Shown: positions 8,172-15,658 of the stretch, piece by piece
Layout: every line of letters starts with the position of its first letter
How positions within the stretch are numbered: the first letter of the stretch is position 1
Assembly (NCBI GenBank): GCA_045402695.1
Contig: JAWPNA010000425.1
Span: 1 to 19,430, forward strand
DNA length: 19,430 bases
Direction: 5' to 3'
From: JAWPNA01 sp045402695
Lineage (GTDB): Bacteria; Acidobacteriota; Polarisedimenticolia; JACPZX01; DASXTC01
Notes under the pieces: generated by a model
The model's database searches: none
The model's input: the letters and a program-made list of their open reading frames with translations, nothing else
Told to the model about the DNA's origin: nothing
Translations under genes and position numbers: made by a program

Positions 8172-8498
8172 ATGGCACGCGATGTCGCCGAAGAGATCAA
8201 GAAGGAAATCACCGAGAACAAGATGATCATCTACATGAAGGGGACCAAGGACCTCCCCCGCTGCGGCTTCTCCGCGGCCTCCATCGAGGTCCTCAACCAG
8301 CTCGGCGTCCCGTTCAAGGACGTGAACGTTCTGGAAGATCAGGAAAAGTGGACTGCGATCAAGCAGTACTCCGACTGGCCCACGATTCCTCAGATCTACA
8401 TCGGAGGGGAGTTCATCGGCGGCTGTGACATCATCCGCGAGATGCACGCAAAGGGAGAGCTGTTGCCTCTCGTGAAGAAGGCCTTCGGGCTCTCGTAG
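8172..8498 (+). CDS. grxD: Monothiol CGFS glutaredoxin (Grx4/GrxD family)
   Basis: The 108-aa protein has the full single-domain Grx4 architecture. It contains K23 in YMKG, the P-R-C-G-F-S active site with Cys31, the WPTIPQIYIGGEFIGG segment that binds glutathione, and CDI near the end. CGFS glutaredoxins usually lack strong oxidoreductase activity. They bind a glutathione-ligated [2Fe-2S] cluster as homodimers or as heterodimers with BolA, and pass clusters to target proteins. GGGAGGT lies about seven bases before the ATG. The bolA gene directly upstream supports this role. The stop is followed at once by a repeat-derived CTAGGAGTG sequence. Use of glutathione or an equivalent thiol is implied but cannot be seen here. 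Confidence 0.92.
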   Translation: MARDVAEEIKKEITENKMIIYMKGTKDLPRCGFSAASIEVLNQLGVPFKDVNVLEDQEKWTAIKQYSDWPTIPQIYIGGEFIGGCDIIREMHAKGELLPLVKKAFGLS

Positions 8499-8512
8499 CT
8501 AGGAGTGCGTCC
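8499..8512 (+). repeat. Outer half-copy of the inverted-repeat end (CTAGGAGTGCGTCC)
   Basis: This 14-base sequence starts right after the grxD stop codon. It matches the first 14 bases of the element at 8523 with one change (C for T at the tenth base) in the same orientation. It may be the remnant of an earlier insertion or a duplicated end. Confidence 0.6.
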
Positions 8513-8522
8513 ACCGTCCATC

Positions 8523-8700
8523 CTAGGAGTGTGTCCGAGGTAAGGCTCGGGTCGCGGTGCGACCGCCGCCCCCCTGGCTTGGAGGAGCCGCGACGACAGC
8601 GATTCGGGACATCGGTGAGGAGCGGCGACGATGCAGACGGGCGGGCGCCGCCGCAACCCCCGTGAGCGCGGCCCAAGCCATTACTCGGACACACTCCTAG
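8523..8700. repeat. 178-bp element with 34-bp imperfect terminal inverted repeats (MITE/REP-like)
   Basis: The left arm (8523-8556) and right arm (8667-8700) are inverted copies. The outer 17 bases, CTAGGAGTGTGTCCGAG, are identical; the next 17 match at 12 positions. The internal part is about 110 bp, GC-rich and without a credible gene, and holds a smaller hairpin (GGTCGC and GCGACC, 8550-8564). The element fills the gap between convergent genes and its right end supplies the TAG stop of the ABC permease. The layout resembles a small non-autonomous element or REP pair. As RNA it could fold into a long hairpin that stops transcription from both sides. No transposase is present in the window. 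Confidence 0.7.
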
Positions 8701-9740
8701 CTCCACCTGAACCAGCGCATGGCCAGCACGAACGACACGCCGCCCCACACGGCGAGTCCGCCCAACCGCGCCGCCTGGGAGAAGAGCGATGCTCCCTCCA
8801 GTACCACCGCGCGCAGGGCATCGTTGAGCATGGTGAGAGGCAGCGCTTGGATGAACGGCTGCATGAACGCGGGAAACCGCTCCGAGGAGAAGAAGATCCC
8901 GGACAGCAGCCACATCGGGAGCATGACGAGATTCATCAATCCCGAGATGGTCTCGATCCTCCGGGCGCGGCAGGCGACCAGCAGCCCCAGGCCGGAGAAC
9001 GACACAGCCCCGAGCAGAGATACCGCGACCACGGCGGCGAGGCTCCCTTCAATCGACATGTGGAAGATCAGCGCCCCCGCCAGCAGGAGCAACGCCACTT
9101 CGGGAAGACCGAAGGCGATGCGGCTGGCGATGAGCGCCGCCAGAAAGTCGGCCCTGCGCATCGGCGTCGCAATCAATCTCTTCAGCAGCTTGCGCACGCG
9201 CATGTCAACGATGACGAAGCCGACCCCCCAGAGCCCCCCGCCCATCAGGTTCATCCCCAGCAGGCCCGGGATGAGGAAATCTATGTAGCGCGAGCCAGGC
9301 TCCGTCATCAGGCGGTCGGACGTTTGCGCCACGTCCACCCTTCCCGCCGCTCTCTGCAGCGCGTCGTCCACGCGCGAGCGCGCCAGGATGCTCTCCGGCC
9401 GGGCGGGATCGTAGACGTACTCGCGAGGGTCGCCGGAAGTCACCATGAGGTCGGACCGGCCCATCCGGAGCCGCGCCGCGCATTCGTGAGCGGCGCAGAG
9501 GTGCACTAAGAACCCGGTCTGATCCGTCAGGGACCGGCGGATGGCCTCGGTTGAGTCCGCGGAGCCGTCCTGCTGGATGTCCACCCGGATCTGATCCGGA
9601 GGCTTTTCGCGAAAGGCGCTCCCCAGGCCCACCGCCAGCAGCACTGGAAAACCGTAAACCCAGAAGATGGCGGCAGGCTCGCGGAAGAATTCCCGCAGCC
9701 GTGAAAAAAAGAGCTCTCTAAGCGGATGGTATCTGGTCAT
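8697..9740 (-). CDS. ABC-2 type transporter permease
   Basis: The 347-aa product has one N-terminal helix (about 25-43, after a basic cytoplasmic segment), a large extracytoplasmic domain (about 45-175), then five helices, the standard ABC-2 export permease layout. The segment SRYIDFLIPGLLGMNLMGGG and the conserved FLAALIASR region fit the drug- and polysaccharide-exporter group. It overlaps the upstream ATPase gene by 23 bases, so the two are translated together and form one transporter, probably a dimer of each. The substrate is unknown. The stop codon lies inside the right end of the inverted-repeat element, so the native C-terminus may have been altered by its insertion; MRWFRWS precedes the stop. 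Confidence 0.85.
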   Translation of the reverse strand: MTRYHPLRELFFSRLREFFREPAAIFWVYGFPVLLAVGLGSAFREKPPDQIRVDIQQDGSADSTEAIRRSLTDQTGFLVHLCAAHECAARLRMGRSDLMVTSGDPREYVYDPARPESILARSRVDDALQRAAGRVDVAQTSDRLMTEPGSRYIDFLIPGLLGMNLMGGGLWGVGFVIVDMRVRKLLKRLIATPMRRADFLAALIASRIAFGLPEVALLLLAGALIFHMSIEGSLAAVVAVSLLGAVSFSGLGLLVACRARRIETISGLMNLVMLPMWLLSGIFFSSERFPAFMQPFIQALPLTMLNDALRAVVLEGASLFSQAARLGGLAVWGGVSFVLAMRWFRWS

Positions 9741-10698
9741 CGCGGAGGTGCCTGCCGGTCAATGTCACGAAGACATCCTCGAGACTGGCGTGGCGGGTGG
9801 TGAGCCGGGCCAGATCGAGCGACCGGGACTGCAGCAAGTCCAGCAGCCCCGGGATGGCGAGGTGCGGCTCCGAGACGGTGAGGAGGATCCCATCCGACTC
9901 GACGCGGGCCGAGCGCACGGCGGGCAGGGCCGTGAGGCTCCCTTCCTGAAGAACTCCCGCGCCGGCCCCCCCGTCGACGGCGAACTCGACCACGTGCTCT
10001 CCGCCCAGGTGCGCGATCAGATCGGCGGGTGAGCCTTCGGCGATGACCTTGCCGTGGTCCACAACGGCGACGCGATCGCAGAGACGCTCCGCCTCGTCCA
10101 TGTAGTGCGTCGTGAGGAGAACCGTGCCGCCGCGCGCCCGCACTCTGCGAATCACGTCCCAGAGCTGGCGGCGCGACTGGGGATCGAGCCCGGTGGTCGG
10201 TTCATCGAGGAAGAGCATCTCGGGATCGCCCACGAGCGCGCAGGCGACGGCCAGCCGCTGCCGTTGCCCCCCCGAGAGCTTTCCCACCCAGGCGGAGCGT
10301 TTCTCCGTGAGGGACACCATCTCCATGACCACCGCGGGCTCCAGGCCTTTCCTGTAGAAGCTGCGGAAGAGCGTCAGCGTCTCCGCAACCGTCAGCTTCT
10401 CGGCGAAGCGAGTCTCCTGCAGCGAGATGCCGATCCGCTGGCGCAGCTCGTCCTCGTGCGTTCCCCACCGGCGGCCCAGAACTTCGACCTCCCCCGAGGT
10501 GGAATCGAGCAGTCCTTCCAGGATCTCGATGGTGGTCGTCTTGCCCGCACCGTTGGGCCCCAGCAGCCCGAAGCACTCTCCGGAACGGATCTCCAGATCG
10601 AGCCCGCTGACGGCCTCGACCGATCCCGAGCGGTTCTTGTAGTGCTTGCGGAGGGCGGAGCAGCGGATCGCCGGAGGCGTGTCGGCCATGGCCCTCAT
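9718..10698 (-). CDS. ABC transporter ATP-binding protein (DrrA/CcmA-like)
   Basis: The 326-aa product has Walker A GPNGAGKT, a Q-loop (SLQE), the signature LSGGQRQR, Walker B MLFLDEPTTGLD and the switch histidine in LLTTHYMDEAERL. A C-terminal extension of about 100 residues follows the nucleotide-binding domain, as in DrrA-type exporters. It powers the permease encoded directly downstream with a 23-base overlap. Two starts are possible: ATG 10698, or ATG 10689 three codons later, which has GAGGG at a short distance. The lipoprotein candidate gene ends nine bases before 10698, so the three are probably one operon. The transported molecule is not evident from sequence. Confidence 0.9.
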   Translation of the reverse strand: MRAMADTPPAIRCSALRKHYKNRSGSVEAVSGLDLEIRSGECFGLLGPNGAGKTTTIEILEGLLDSTSGEVEVLGRRWGTHEDELRQRIGISLQETRFAEKLTVAETLTLFRSFYRKGLEPAVVMEMVSLTEKRSAWVGKLSGGQRQRLAVACALVGDPEMLFLDEPTTGLDPQSRRQLWDVIRRVRARGGTVLLTTHYMDEAERLCDRVAVVDHGKVIAEGSPADLIAHLGGEHVVEFAVDGGAGAGVLQEGSLTALPAVRSARVESDGILLTVSEPHLAIPGLLDLLQSRSLDLARLTTRHASLEDVFVTLTGRHLRDDQIPSA

Positions 10699-10707
10699 GA
10701 TAACTGA

Positions 10708-11070
10708 TCAGAAGACGAGGGTGACGCTCACCCGGCCGAACGGCGCCGGTGTGCACGATTCCTCGGAACGATCCGATGTGGAGATCTTGACGCAGACCTG
10801 CTCGGAGCCTCCCGAGGTCTTGTCCACGATCGCCTGGAAGAAGCCTTGTTGATCGGGGAAGTCGGCGGCGAACGGCACGTCGCCGGTCACGCTCTGGGAG
10901 TGGACATCGTCCTCGAAGAAAGCGTCGAAGTTGGTGCCCGCGTCGCCGGTGATGTCCACACTCACGTCATCGACGATGATGATGTCATGGTCATCGTCGT
11001 CGTCACAGGAGATGACGGCGACGTGCAGGAGCAAGAGCGCTGCAGCGAGGATCGAAGTCGTGGGGTGCAT
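10708..11070 (-). CDS. Small Asp-rich lipoprotein candidate
   Basis: The 120-aa product has a signal-like N-terminus (about residues 6-21) ending in V-I-S-C22, an acceptable lipobox, then C-D-D-D-D-D-H-D and an acidic stretch IIIVDDVSVDI. The mature part has two further cysteines (QVCVK and EESCTP) that could form a disulfide, and a beta-rich C-terminus. Aspartate at +2 after the lipid-modified Cys retains lipoproteins in the inner membrane in E. coli; whether this applies here is unknown. AGGGAG lies eight bases before the ATG. The cluster of acidic residues suggests divalent-cation binding, an inference. I do not recognise the family. It sits nine bases upstream of the ABC ATPase gene, pointing to a shared job with the exporter. 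Confidence 0.6.
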   Translation of the reverse strand: MHPTTSILAAALLLLHVAVISCDDDDDHDIIIVDDVSVDITGDAGTNFDAFFEDDVHSQSVTGDVPFAADFPDQQGFFQAIVDKTSGGSEQVCVKISTSDRSEESCTPAPFGRVSVTLVF

Positions 11071-11100
11071 GGCGTTGGCTCCCTGCTGGAAGACAACACC

Positions 11101-11106
11101 ATTTTA
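11101..11106 (-). promoter_or_regulatory. -10-like element before the lipoprotein-ABC unit
   Basis: The minus strand reads TAAAAT, five of six matches to the -10 consensus, about 30 bases before the lipoprotein start at 11070. A TTGCGG upstream lies about 20 bases away, wider than normal spacing. The desaturase gene ends only 36 bases upstream, so this could be an internal promoter of a longer operon. Confidence 0.3.
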
Positions 11107-11128
11107 TGTCACGTCAGGCTCGCCCGCC

Positions 11129-11138
11129 GCAACGTTGC
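11129..11138. other. 10-bp palindrome GCAACGTTGC
   Basis: A perfect palindrome lies three bases past the desaturase stop on the minus strand and upstream of the -10-like element at 11101. It could be an operator half or chance; there is no second copy nearby. Confidence 0.2.
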
Positions 11139-11141
11139 CTG

Positions 11142-12038
11142 CTAGCCTGCCTCGAACGCGGGCTCCACTTGGGGGGCCTGAGACAGCCGTGGCCGTCGCA
11201 CGTCGTGGGCCAGGCTGAGCTTCTCCAGCAGAACGATCATCCACCAGCCCAGGTCCACCTGCGTAGGCTTGAGCCCGAGCCTTGCGCACCAGGGCATGGC
11301 GTGATGGTTGCCGTGCCAGTTCTCCCCTTGGAGGAGGTGCCATGCCGCCAACCACGGGACGTTCTGGCTCGAATCCTTCCCGAGCTCGGCGCCCTTCTTC
11401 ATGTGGCAGATGCTGTTCACGAAGCACTGCCCGTGCAGCGCGAACACCAGTCGGATCGACCCAAGCCAGAAGAATCCTTCGAGTCCGAAAATGAGCCCAA
11501 CCAGAAATGAGAACGCCATGATCGGCATCTGGAGATAGCTCCAGACCGAATACGCAGGCCTCATGAGGTCGGGGCAGTAGCGTTGGGCGGAGCTGGGCCC
11601 GGCCTGCCAGATCCATCTCAGGTGCGCCCACCAGAACCCGCCGATCAGCGGACTGGAGACATCTTCCACGGTGTCACTGGTGGCATGGTGCCGGCGGTGA
11701 TTGGCAGTCCACCCCATCGGCGTCCCGGATCCGTTCAGGATGGCGAAGAAGATGAGGATCGACCTCACCACCGGATTCAGCCTGACCGCCCGGTGCGCAA
11801 GGCTCCGGTGGTAGCAGACGGTCGTGCCAATGCCGCCGATCCATGTGAGCGCGAGCGCGGCGAGGGCGATCGGCCATGAAGGAAGCGGCTCGAGGAGCAG
11901 CCCCAGGGCGGCCGTGAGATGGATGAGGATCAACCAGAAAAGGACTTTCCCTTCCCCGCGGGCCGGGCGCCAAAGACTGCGCGCCCACGGACGGGTCTGC
12001 AGGAACTGCTCCCTGAGTATGGCTCGGTGAATGGTCAA
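11142..12038 (-). CDS. Fatty acid desaturase (acyl-CoA/acyl-lipid delta-9-like)
   Basis: The 298-aa membrane di-iron desaturase has the three His boxes of the family: H77-RSLA-H82, H114-RR-HH118 and the distal H242-GN-HH246. Additional ligand-type histidines lie in LHGQCFVNSICH (H202, H212). Hydrophobic pairs flank them (about 33-50, 56-75, 90-102, 170-195). It would introduce a cis double bond into a fatty acyl chain, in the inner membrane, using oxygen and electrons from a redox partner not encoded here. No ATG exists upstream of box 1 at a sensible place. I chose TTG 12038 because GAGGAG lies nine bases upstream and the length then matches the family; the frame is open to 12377 but the extra part looks non-coding. 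Membrane fluidity control is the likely role. Confidence 0.85.
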   Translation of the reverse strand: MTIHRAILREQFLQTRPWARSLWRPARGEGKVLFWLILIHLTAALGLLLEPLPSWPIALAALALTWIGGIGTTVCYHRSLAHRAVRLNPVVRSILIFFAILNGSGTPMGWTANHRRHHATSDTVEDVSSPLIGGFWWAHLRWIWQAGPSSAQRYCPDLMRPAYSVWSYLQMPIMAFSFLVGLIFGLEGFFWLGSIRLVFALHGQCFVNSICHMKKGAELGKDSSQNVPWLAAWHLLQGENWHGNHHAMPWCARLGLKPTQVDLGWWMIVLLEKLSLAHDVRRPRLSQAPQVEPAFEAG

Positions 12039-12396
12039 TACAGTTGACTCCTCAAGCGCGCACCCGGCCACCGCATGGTGGACGTCGGCCGAATGAACCC
12101 TGTTGACAGCGGGAACCAGGAGGTTGTGATTAAGAGGAATACAGCGGAACAACCCGCTCAACTCAACCGGTCGAGCTCTCCTGGGGATCCGGAAACAGGG
12201 TCCAAGATGACAGCAACCGCGTGCCGCGTCAAGTCGGACACCCTGCGCCGGGAATCCCCGAGGCGTTCGGCAGCCGCGCGGTCTGCTTAACGGGGTGGCT
12301 GTGGACATGGCTCGCGCGACTGCACTAGGATGAGGCGGCTGATTCAGCGAACACTCCGCCGTCGCGCGGATTCTCATCCATCAGGGAGTCTCGCCC
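12039..12396. promoter_or_regulatory. Divergent intergenic region between desaturase and cytochrome c peroxidase genes
   Basis: This 358-bp gap holds no credible gene. It must contain the promoters of both flanking genes. I see a candidate plus-strand promoter at 12302-12331 (listed separately). A TTGACA at 12103-12108 has no good -10 partner. On the minus strand a TTGACG near 12218 is followed 17 bases later by CATCTT, a weak fit for the desaturase promoter. The minus-strand reading frame continuing from the desaturase is unlikely to be translated. Confidence 0.5.
12302..12331 (+). promoter_or_regulatory. Candidate sigma-70-like promoter of the cytochrome c peroxidase gene
   Basis: TGGACA (12302-12307) and TAGGAT (12326-12331) are separated by 18 bases, five and four matches to the consensus hexamers. 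The leader would be about 58 nt before ATG 12397, which has AGGGAG at 12383-12388. Pattern-based only. Confidence 0.35.
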
Positions 12397-13473
12397 ATGA
12401 ACCGTATTCGAAGACCGTTGATGACCAGATTCGTGCTCGCCGCGGCTGCGGCGTTCGGGATCGCGCTCACGGCGTTTTTCACAGGCGGTGCAACCGCCCA
12501 GGGGGCCTCGCAGACCCAGAGTCAGGCGGACCGGCCGGACGTTCAAGCTCTTCCGGTGCCTCCTCCCGCCTTCGAAGAAGTGCCCATCCCCAAGGACAAC
12601 CCGATGACGCCGGAGAAAGTGGCGCTCGGACGCCAGCTCTTCTTCGACAAGAGGCTGAGCGGAGACGGATCGCGATCCTGTTACTCCTGCCACGTCTGCG
12701 AGAAGGGGCTGACCGACGGTCTGCCGGTTGCCGTGGGCGCTTTCGAGAAGAAGCTCACCCGCAGCAGTCCGACGCTCTGGAACATCGGTTATCATACGCA
12801 GTACTACTGGGATGGGCGCAGCCCCTCGCTGGAGAAGCAGGCCGTGGCGGCCTGGTCGGGCGGCAACATGGGAGCGAAGCCGGAGGAGATCGTGAAGACG
12901 TTGAGCGCCATCTCCGGCTATCAAGCACAGTTTCAGAAGGTGTTCGGCGGTGACGCCACGCCCGAGAACGTCTCCATGGCCCTGGCCGCGTACGAGCGGA
13001 CCTTGCTGTGCGGCACGACGGCATTCGACCGCTACAATCAAGGCGACAAGAACGCGATGAGCGCCGCGGCCGTGCGCGGCTGGAACGTCTGGCGCGACAA
13101 GGCCGGCTGCGGAAGCTGCCACGCGGGCATCCTGTTCACCGATCTTCAGTATCACAACGTCGGCGCGGGTATGGACAAACCCGAGCCCGACGTGGGCCGC
13201 AAGAAGGTCAGCAACGAGGAGAAGGACATGGGCGCCTTCAAGACGCCCACACTGCGCGACATCGCGAAATCGGCCCCCTACTTACACGACGGGAGCGCCC
13301 CCACCTTGGAGGAGGCCGTGGATTTCATGTTGGGCGGGGGCCGGCCCAACCAGTGGCTCGACACGAAGAACCTCAAGAAGGTGACTCTGACACCGGCGGA
13401 GAAGGCCGATCTGATCGAGATGCTCAAGACCCTCACCTGCGAGTGCAACCTGAAGGAGCCGCCGCTTCCGTGA
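12397..13473 (+). CDS. Diheme cytochrome c peroxidase (CcpA/MauG superfamily)
   Basis: The 358-aa secreted protein starts with a Sec signal (basic MNRIRRPLMTR, hydrophobic core to about 28, likely cut after residue 34). Two c-type heme sites are present: C95-YS-CH99 and C238-GS-CH242. The family landmarks LGRQLFFDKRLSGDGS, SPTLWN, YYWDGR, FKTPTLRDI and PYLHDG are all there. Such enzymes reduce hydrogen peroxide to water in the periplasm with electrons from cytochromes or copper proteins; MauG relatives modify proteins instead. Unusual points are a Cys right after heme site 1 (C101 in CHVCEKG, where HDPEKG is common) and a C-terminal CEC. The ATG has AGGGAG eight bases upstream. It runs convergently into pncA with only 15 bases between stops. 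Confidence 0.92.
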   Translation: MNRIRRPLMTRFVLAAAAAFGIALTAFFTGGATAQGASQTQSQADRPDVQALPVPPPAFEEVPIPKDNPMTPEKVALGRQLFFDKRLSGDGSRSCYSCHVCEKGLTDGLPVAVGAFEKKLTRSSPTLWNIGYHTQYYWDGRSPSLEKQAVAAWSGGNMGAKPEEIVKTLSAISGYQAQFQKVFGGDATPENVSMALAAYERTLLCGTTAFDRYNQGDKNAMSAAAVRGWNVWRDKAGCGSCHAGILFTDLQYHNVGAGMDKPEPDVGRKKVSNEEKDMGAFKTPTLRDIAKSAPYLHDGSAPTLEEAVDFMLGGGRPNQWLDTKNLKKVTLTPAEKADLIEMLKTLTCECNLKEPPLP

Positions 13474-13488
13474 GAAGATCGTCTCGCA

Positions 13489-14124
13489 TCACGTCAGCTC
13501 GACGGATGTGATCAGCCGCACGCCCTGTCTTCGCATCTCCTCCTTGGCCTCGTCGCCGCCGCGAGGATCGACGGGCCGGCACGCGTCGAGGATCACGCTG
13601 ACACCCATCTCCGGCATCAGACGGCGCGCGTCGAGCGCCGTGTACTTCACGCAGTAATCGAGGGCCAGCCCCGCGAGGAAGACCTCCTCCACGCCGAGGG
13701 ATTGCAGGTAGCCCTGCAGCCCGGTAGGGTTGCTCCCCGTGTTGTCGGTGAAGACCGAGTAGCTGTCAACCCGAGGGTCCGCCCCCTTGCGGAAGATAGC
13801 CTGGATGAGGCGGTGGTCGAACTCGGGATGGAAATCGGCCCCGCGGCTCCCCTGCACGCAGTGATCCGGCCAGAGGACCTGCGGCGCGCCTGACAGCTCC
13901 CCCGTGTCGAAGGGTTTTCTGCCGGGGTGGTTGCTCGCGAAGCTGCCGTGATCCGGTGGATGCCAATCCTGGCTCGCCACGCGCACGGGAAAGATCGGAA
14001 GCAGGCGGTTGATCACGGGGATCACCTCGACTCCTCCGGCGACGGGCAGCTCATCCGGCTCGGAGATGAAACCGTTCTGGATATCCACCGCGAGCAGCGC
14101 GGCACGTCGTCCTGTTCTCGTCAC
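13489..14124 (-). CDS. pncA: Nicotinamidase (PncA-like isochorismatase-fold hydrolase)
   Basis: The 211-aa protein hydrolyses nicotinamide to nicotinate and ammonia in the cytoplasm. The catalytic triad is visible as D14 (AVDIQNGF), K113 (FRKG) and C158 (LALDYCVKYTA). Metal ligands lie in D53-W-H55-PPD-H59 and in WPDHC (H88). The length matches E. coli PncA. Its ATG overlaps the end of the nicotinate phosphoribosyltransferase gene by four bases (ATGA), so the two are translationally coupled and form a complete nicotinamide-to-NaMN salvage pair. pncB comes first in the transcript. The stop lies 15 bases from the stop of the convergent peroxidase gene. Some PncA-type enzymes also act on pyrazinamide. 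Confidence 0.93.
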   Translation of the reverse strand: MTRTGRRAALLAVDIQNGFISEPDELPVAGGVEVIPVINRLLPIFPVRVASQDWHPPDHGSFASNHPGRKPFDTGELSGAPQVLWPDHCVQGSRGADFHPEFDHRLIQAIFRKGADPRVDSYSVFTDNTGSNPTGLQGYLQSLGVEEVFLAGLALDYCVKYTALDARRLMPEMGVSVILDACRPVDPRGGDEAKEEMRRQGVRLITSVELT

Positions 14125-15566
14125 GCGCTTCCTCCTCCGTCGTCGCCCTCGAGCAGCGCCGCCGTCTCGTCGATCATGGTTTCGCGCAGCTCATGCAGCC
14201 GCCGCGTCAGGGCCACCCGGTAACGGTGAGGGTTCAGCAGCCGGAAGCATCCTTCCGGAAGCCGCGCGAGCCGATCCTTCGCGTAGTCGGCGATTCCCAC
14301 CAAGGGACGCGGGGGCCGCAGGCGTCTCCCGGAGCGCATCACGACGGATCGGATCTCCTCGAGCCGGACGCCGTGCGGGATACGCGCATGGCGCAGCGGG
14401 TTGGAGGGGTCGAACGCCAGGTCCCCTGGCCGCGGCGTCTCATCCCATCCGGACACTACATCCAGCTCGAACCGTTCCTCCAGCATCGCGCGCCACAGCG
14501 TCTTGCGCCCCGGGATGGTGCTCTTGGCGCGATCGGAGCTGACCTTGATCCGCGGCACGCCATCGAGCTCAACCAGCTTGTATACGCCCCCCAGGGCGCC
14601 TCCCGGATCGCCTGCCCCGGTCACGAGCCGGGTGCCCACCCCGTATATGTCCACCCGGCCCCCTTCCTTCCTGACCGATTCGATGATGTGCTCGTCGAGC
14701 TCGTTGGAGGCGACGATCCGCACGCCGGAGAAACCCGCCTCATCCAGCATGCGGCGCGCCTGCCTGCTGAGGTAGGCGAGGTCTCCCGAGTCGAGCCGGA
14801 TTCCTCGCAGGCTGTGGCCGCGCTCATTCATCTCGCGCGCGACCGTGATCGCGTTGGGAAGACCGCTCCTTAATGTGTCGTACGTGTCCACCAGAAGGAC
14901 GCAGTCGCCGGGGAAGGCCGCTGCGTAGGCGCGGAACGCCTCCAATTCCGAGGGAAACGCCATCACCCAGCTATGGGCCTGGGTGCCGGCAACGGGGATC
15001 CCGAACGCCTGCCCCGCCATGAGGTTGCTCGTGATGCGGGCGCCGCCCACGAACGCCGCGCGCGAGGCGCTCAGCGCGCCGTCCGGCCCGGAGGCGCGGC
15101 GCGCACCGAACTCCACCACCACCGCATCGCCTGCCTCGCGCACGACGCGGGCCGCTTTGGTGGCGACCAGTGTCTGGAAGTTGATGAGGTTCAGCAGGGC
15201 CGTCTCGACGATCTGGATCTCGCCGAGCGCCCCCTCGACGGTCAGGAGCGGCTCGCCCGGAAAGACGACCTCGCCTTCATGGGGCGCCGTGACCTGCCCG
15301 CGGAAACGATAGCCGCGAAGATACTCGAGGAACCCTCCGTCGAAGCGGTCGAGGCCCTCGAGGTACTCTATCTCCTGGCCGTCGAAGCGCAGGTTCTCGA
15401 GGTAGTCGAGGGCCGGCTCCAGCCCCGCGAAGAGCGCGTAACCACCGCCGAATGGATTCTGCCGGAAGTAGAGGTCGAAGACGGCGGCACGCTCGTGCAT
15501 CCCCTGGCTCAGGTAGCCGGCCGCCATGGTCAGCTCGTACAGATCGGCCAGCAGCGAGAGCCTCAT
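14121..15566 (-). CDS. pncB: Nicotinate phosphoribosyltransferase
   Basis: The 481-aa cytoplasmic enzyme makes nicotinate mononucleotide from nicotinate and PRPP, with ATP hydrolysis, in the Preiss-Handler pathway. Landmarks are LADLYELTMAAGYL at the N-terminus, FDLYFRQNPFGGGYALFAG, VEFGARRASGPDGA, the GTQAHSWVM segment containing the conserved His, LVDTYDTLRSG, IRLDSGDLAYLS and IVASNELDEH, and DIYGVGTRLVT. The ATG at 15566 is preferred because GGAGGGG precedes it and the protein then begins at the family-conserved LSLLADLYELT; the frame is open to 15632 but that extension is not conserved-looking. It is followed with a 4-base overlap by pncA, so both steps of nicotinamide salvage are co-expressed. 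Confidence 0.93.
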   Translation of the reverse strand: MRLSLLADLYELTMAAGYLSQGMHERAAVFDLYFRQNPFGGGYALFAGLEPALDYLENLRFDGQEIEYLEGLDRFDGGFLEYLRGYRFRGQVTAPHEGEVVFPGEPLLTVEGALGEIQIVETALLNLINFQTLVATKAARVVREAGDAVVVEFGARRASGPDGALSASRAAFVGGARITSNLMAGQAFGIPVAGTQAHSWVMAFPSELEAFRAYAAAFPGDCVLLVDTYDTLRSGLPNAITVAREMNERGHSLRGIRLDSGDLAYLSRQARRMLDEAGFSGVRIVASNELDEHIIESVRKEGGRVDIYGVGTRLVTGAGDPGGALGGVYKLVELDGVPRIKVSSDRAKSTIPGRKTLWRAMLEERFELDVVSGWDETPRPGDLAFDPSNPLRHARIPHGVRLEEIRSVVMRSGRRLRPPRPLVGIADYAKDRLARLPEGCFRLLNPHRYRVALTRRLHELRETMIDETAALLEGDDGGGSA

Positions 15567-15658
15567 GCGCCCCTCCGGAGTGCGCCTCGAGCGGCATGCT
15601 ACACCATCGTCGCGGCCCCGGACCGGTCTCACCCAGAGAGGTGGTACGCCCTCGGGCC

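Noticed and set aside
8631..9509. Plus-strand open frame (292 codons) opposite the ABC permease
   Set aside because: The composition is His/Arg/Gln-rich with no hydrophobic or catalytic pattern; it is a shadow of the permease gene and begins inside the inverted-repeat element.
12039..12377. N-terminal extension of the desaturase in the same frame
   Set aside because: The extra 113 residues are Pro/Arg/Cys-rich and unlike the family; a TTG start with a good ribosome binding site lies downstream.
13474..13488. GAGA-AGATCG-TCTC hairpin between cytochrome c peroxidase and pncA
   Set aside because: A 4-bp stem is too weak to call a terminator.
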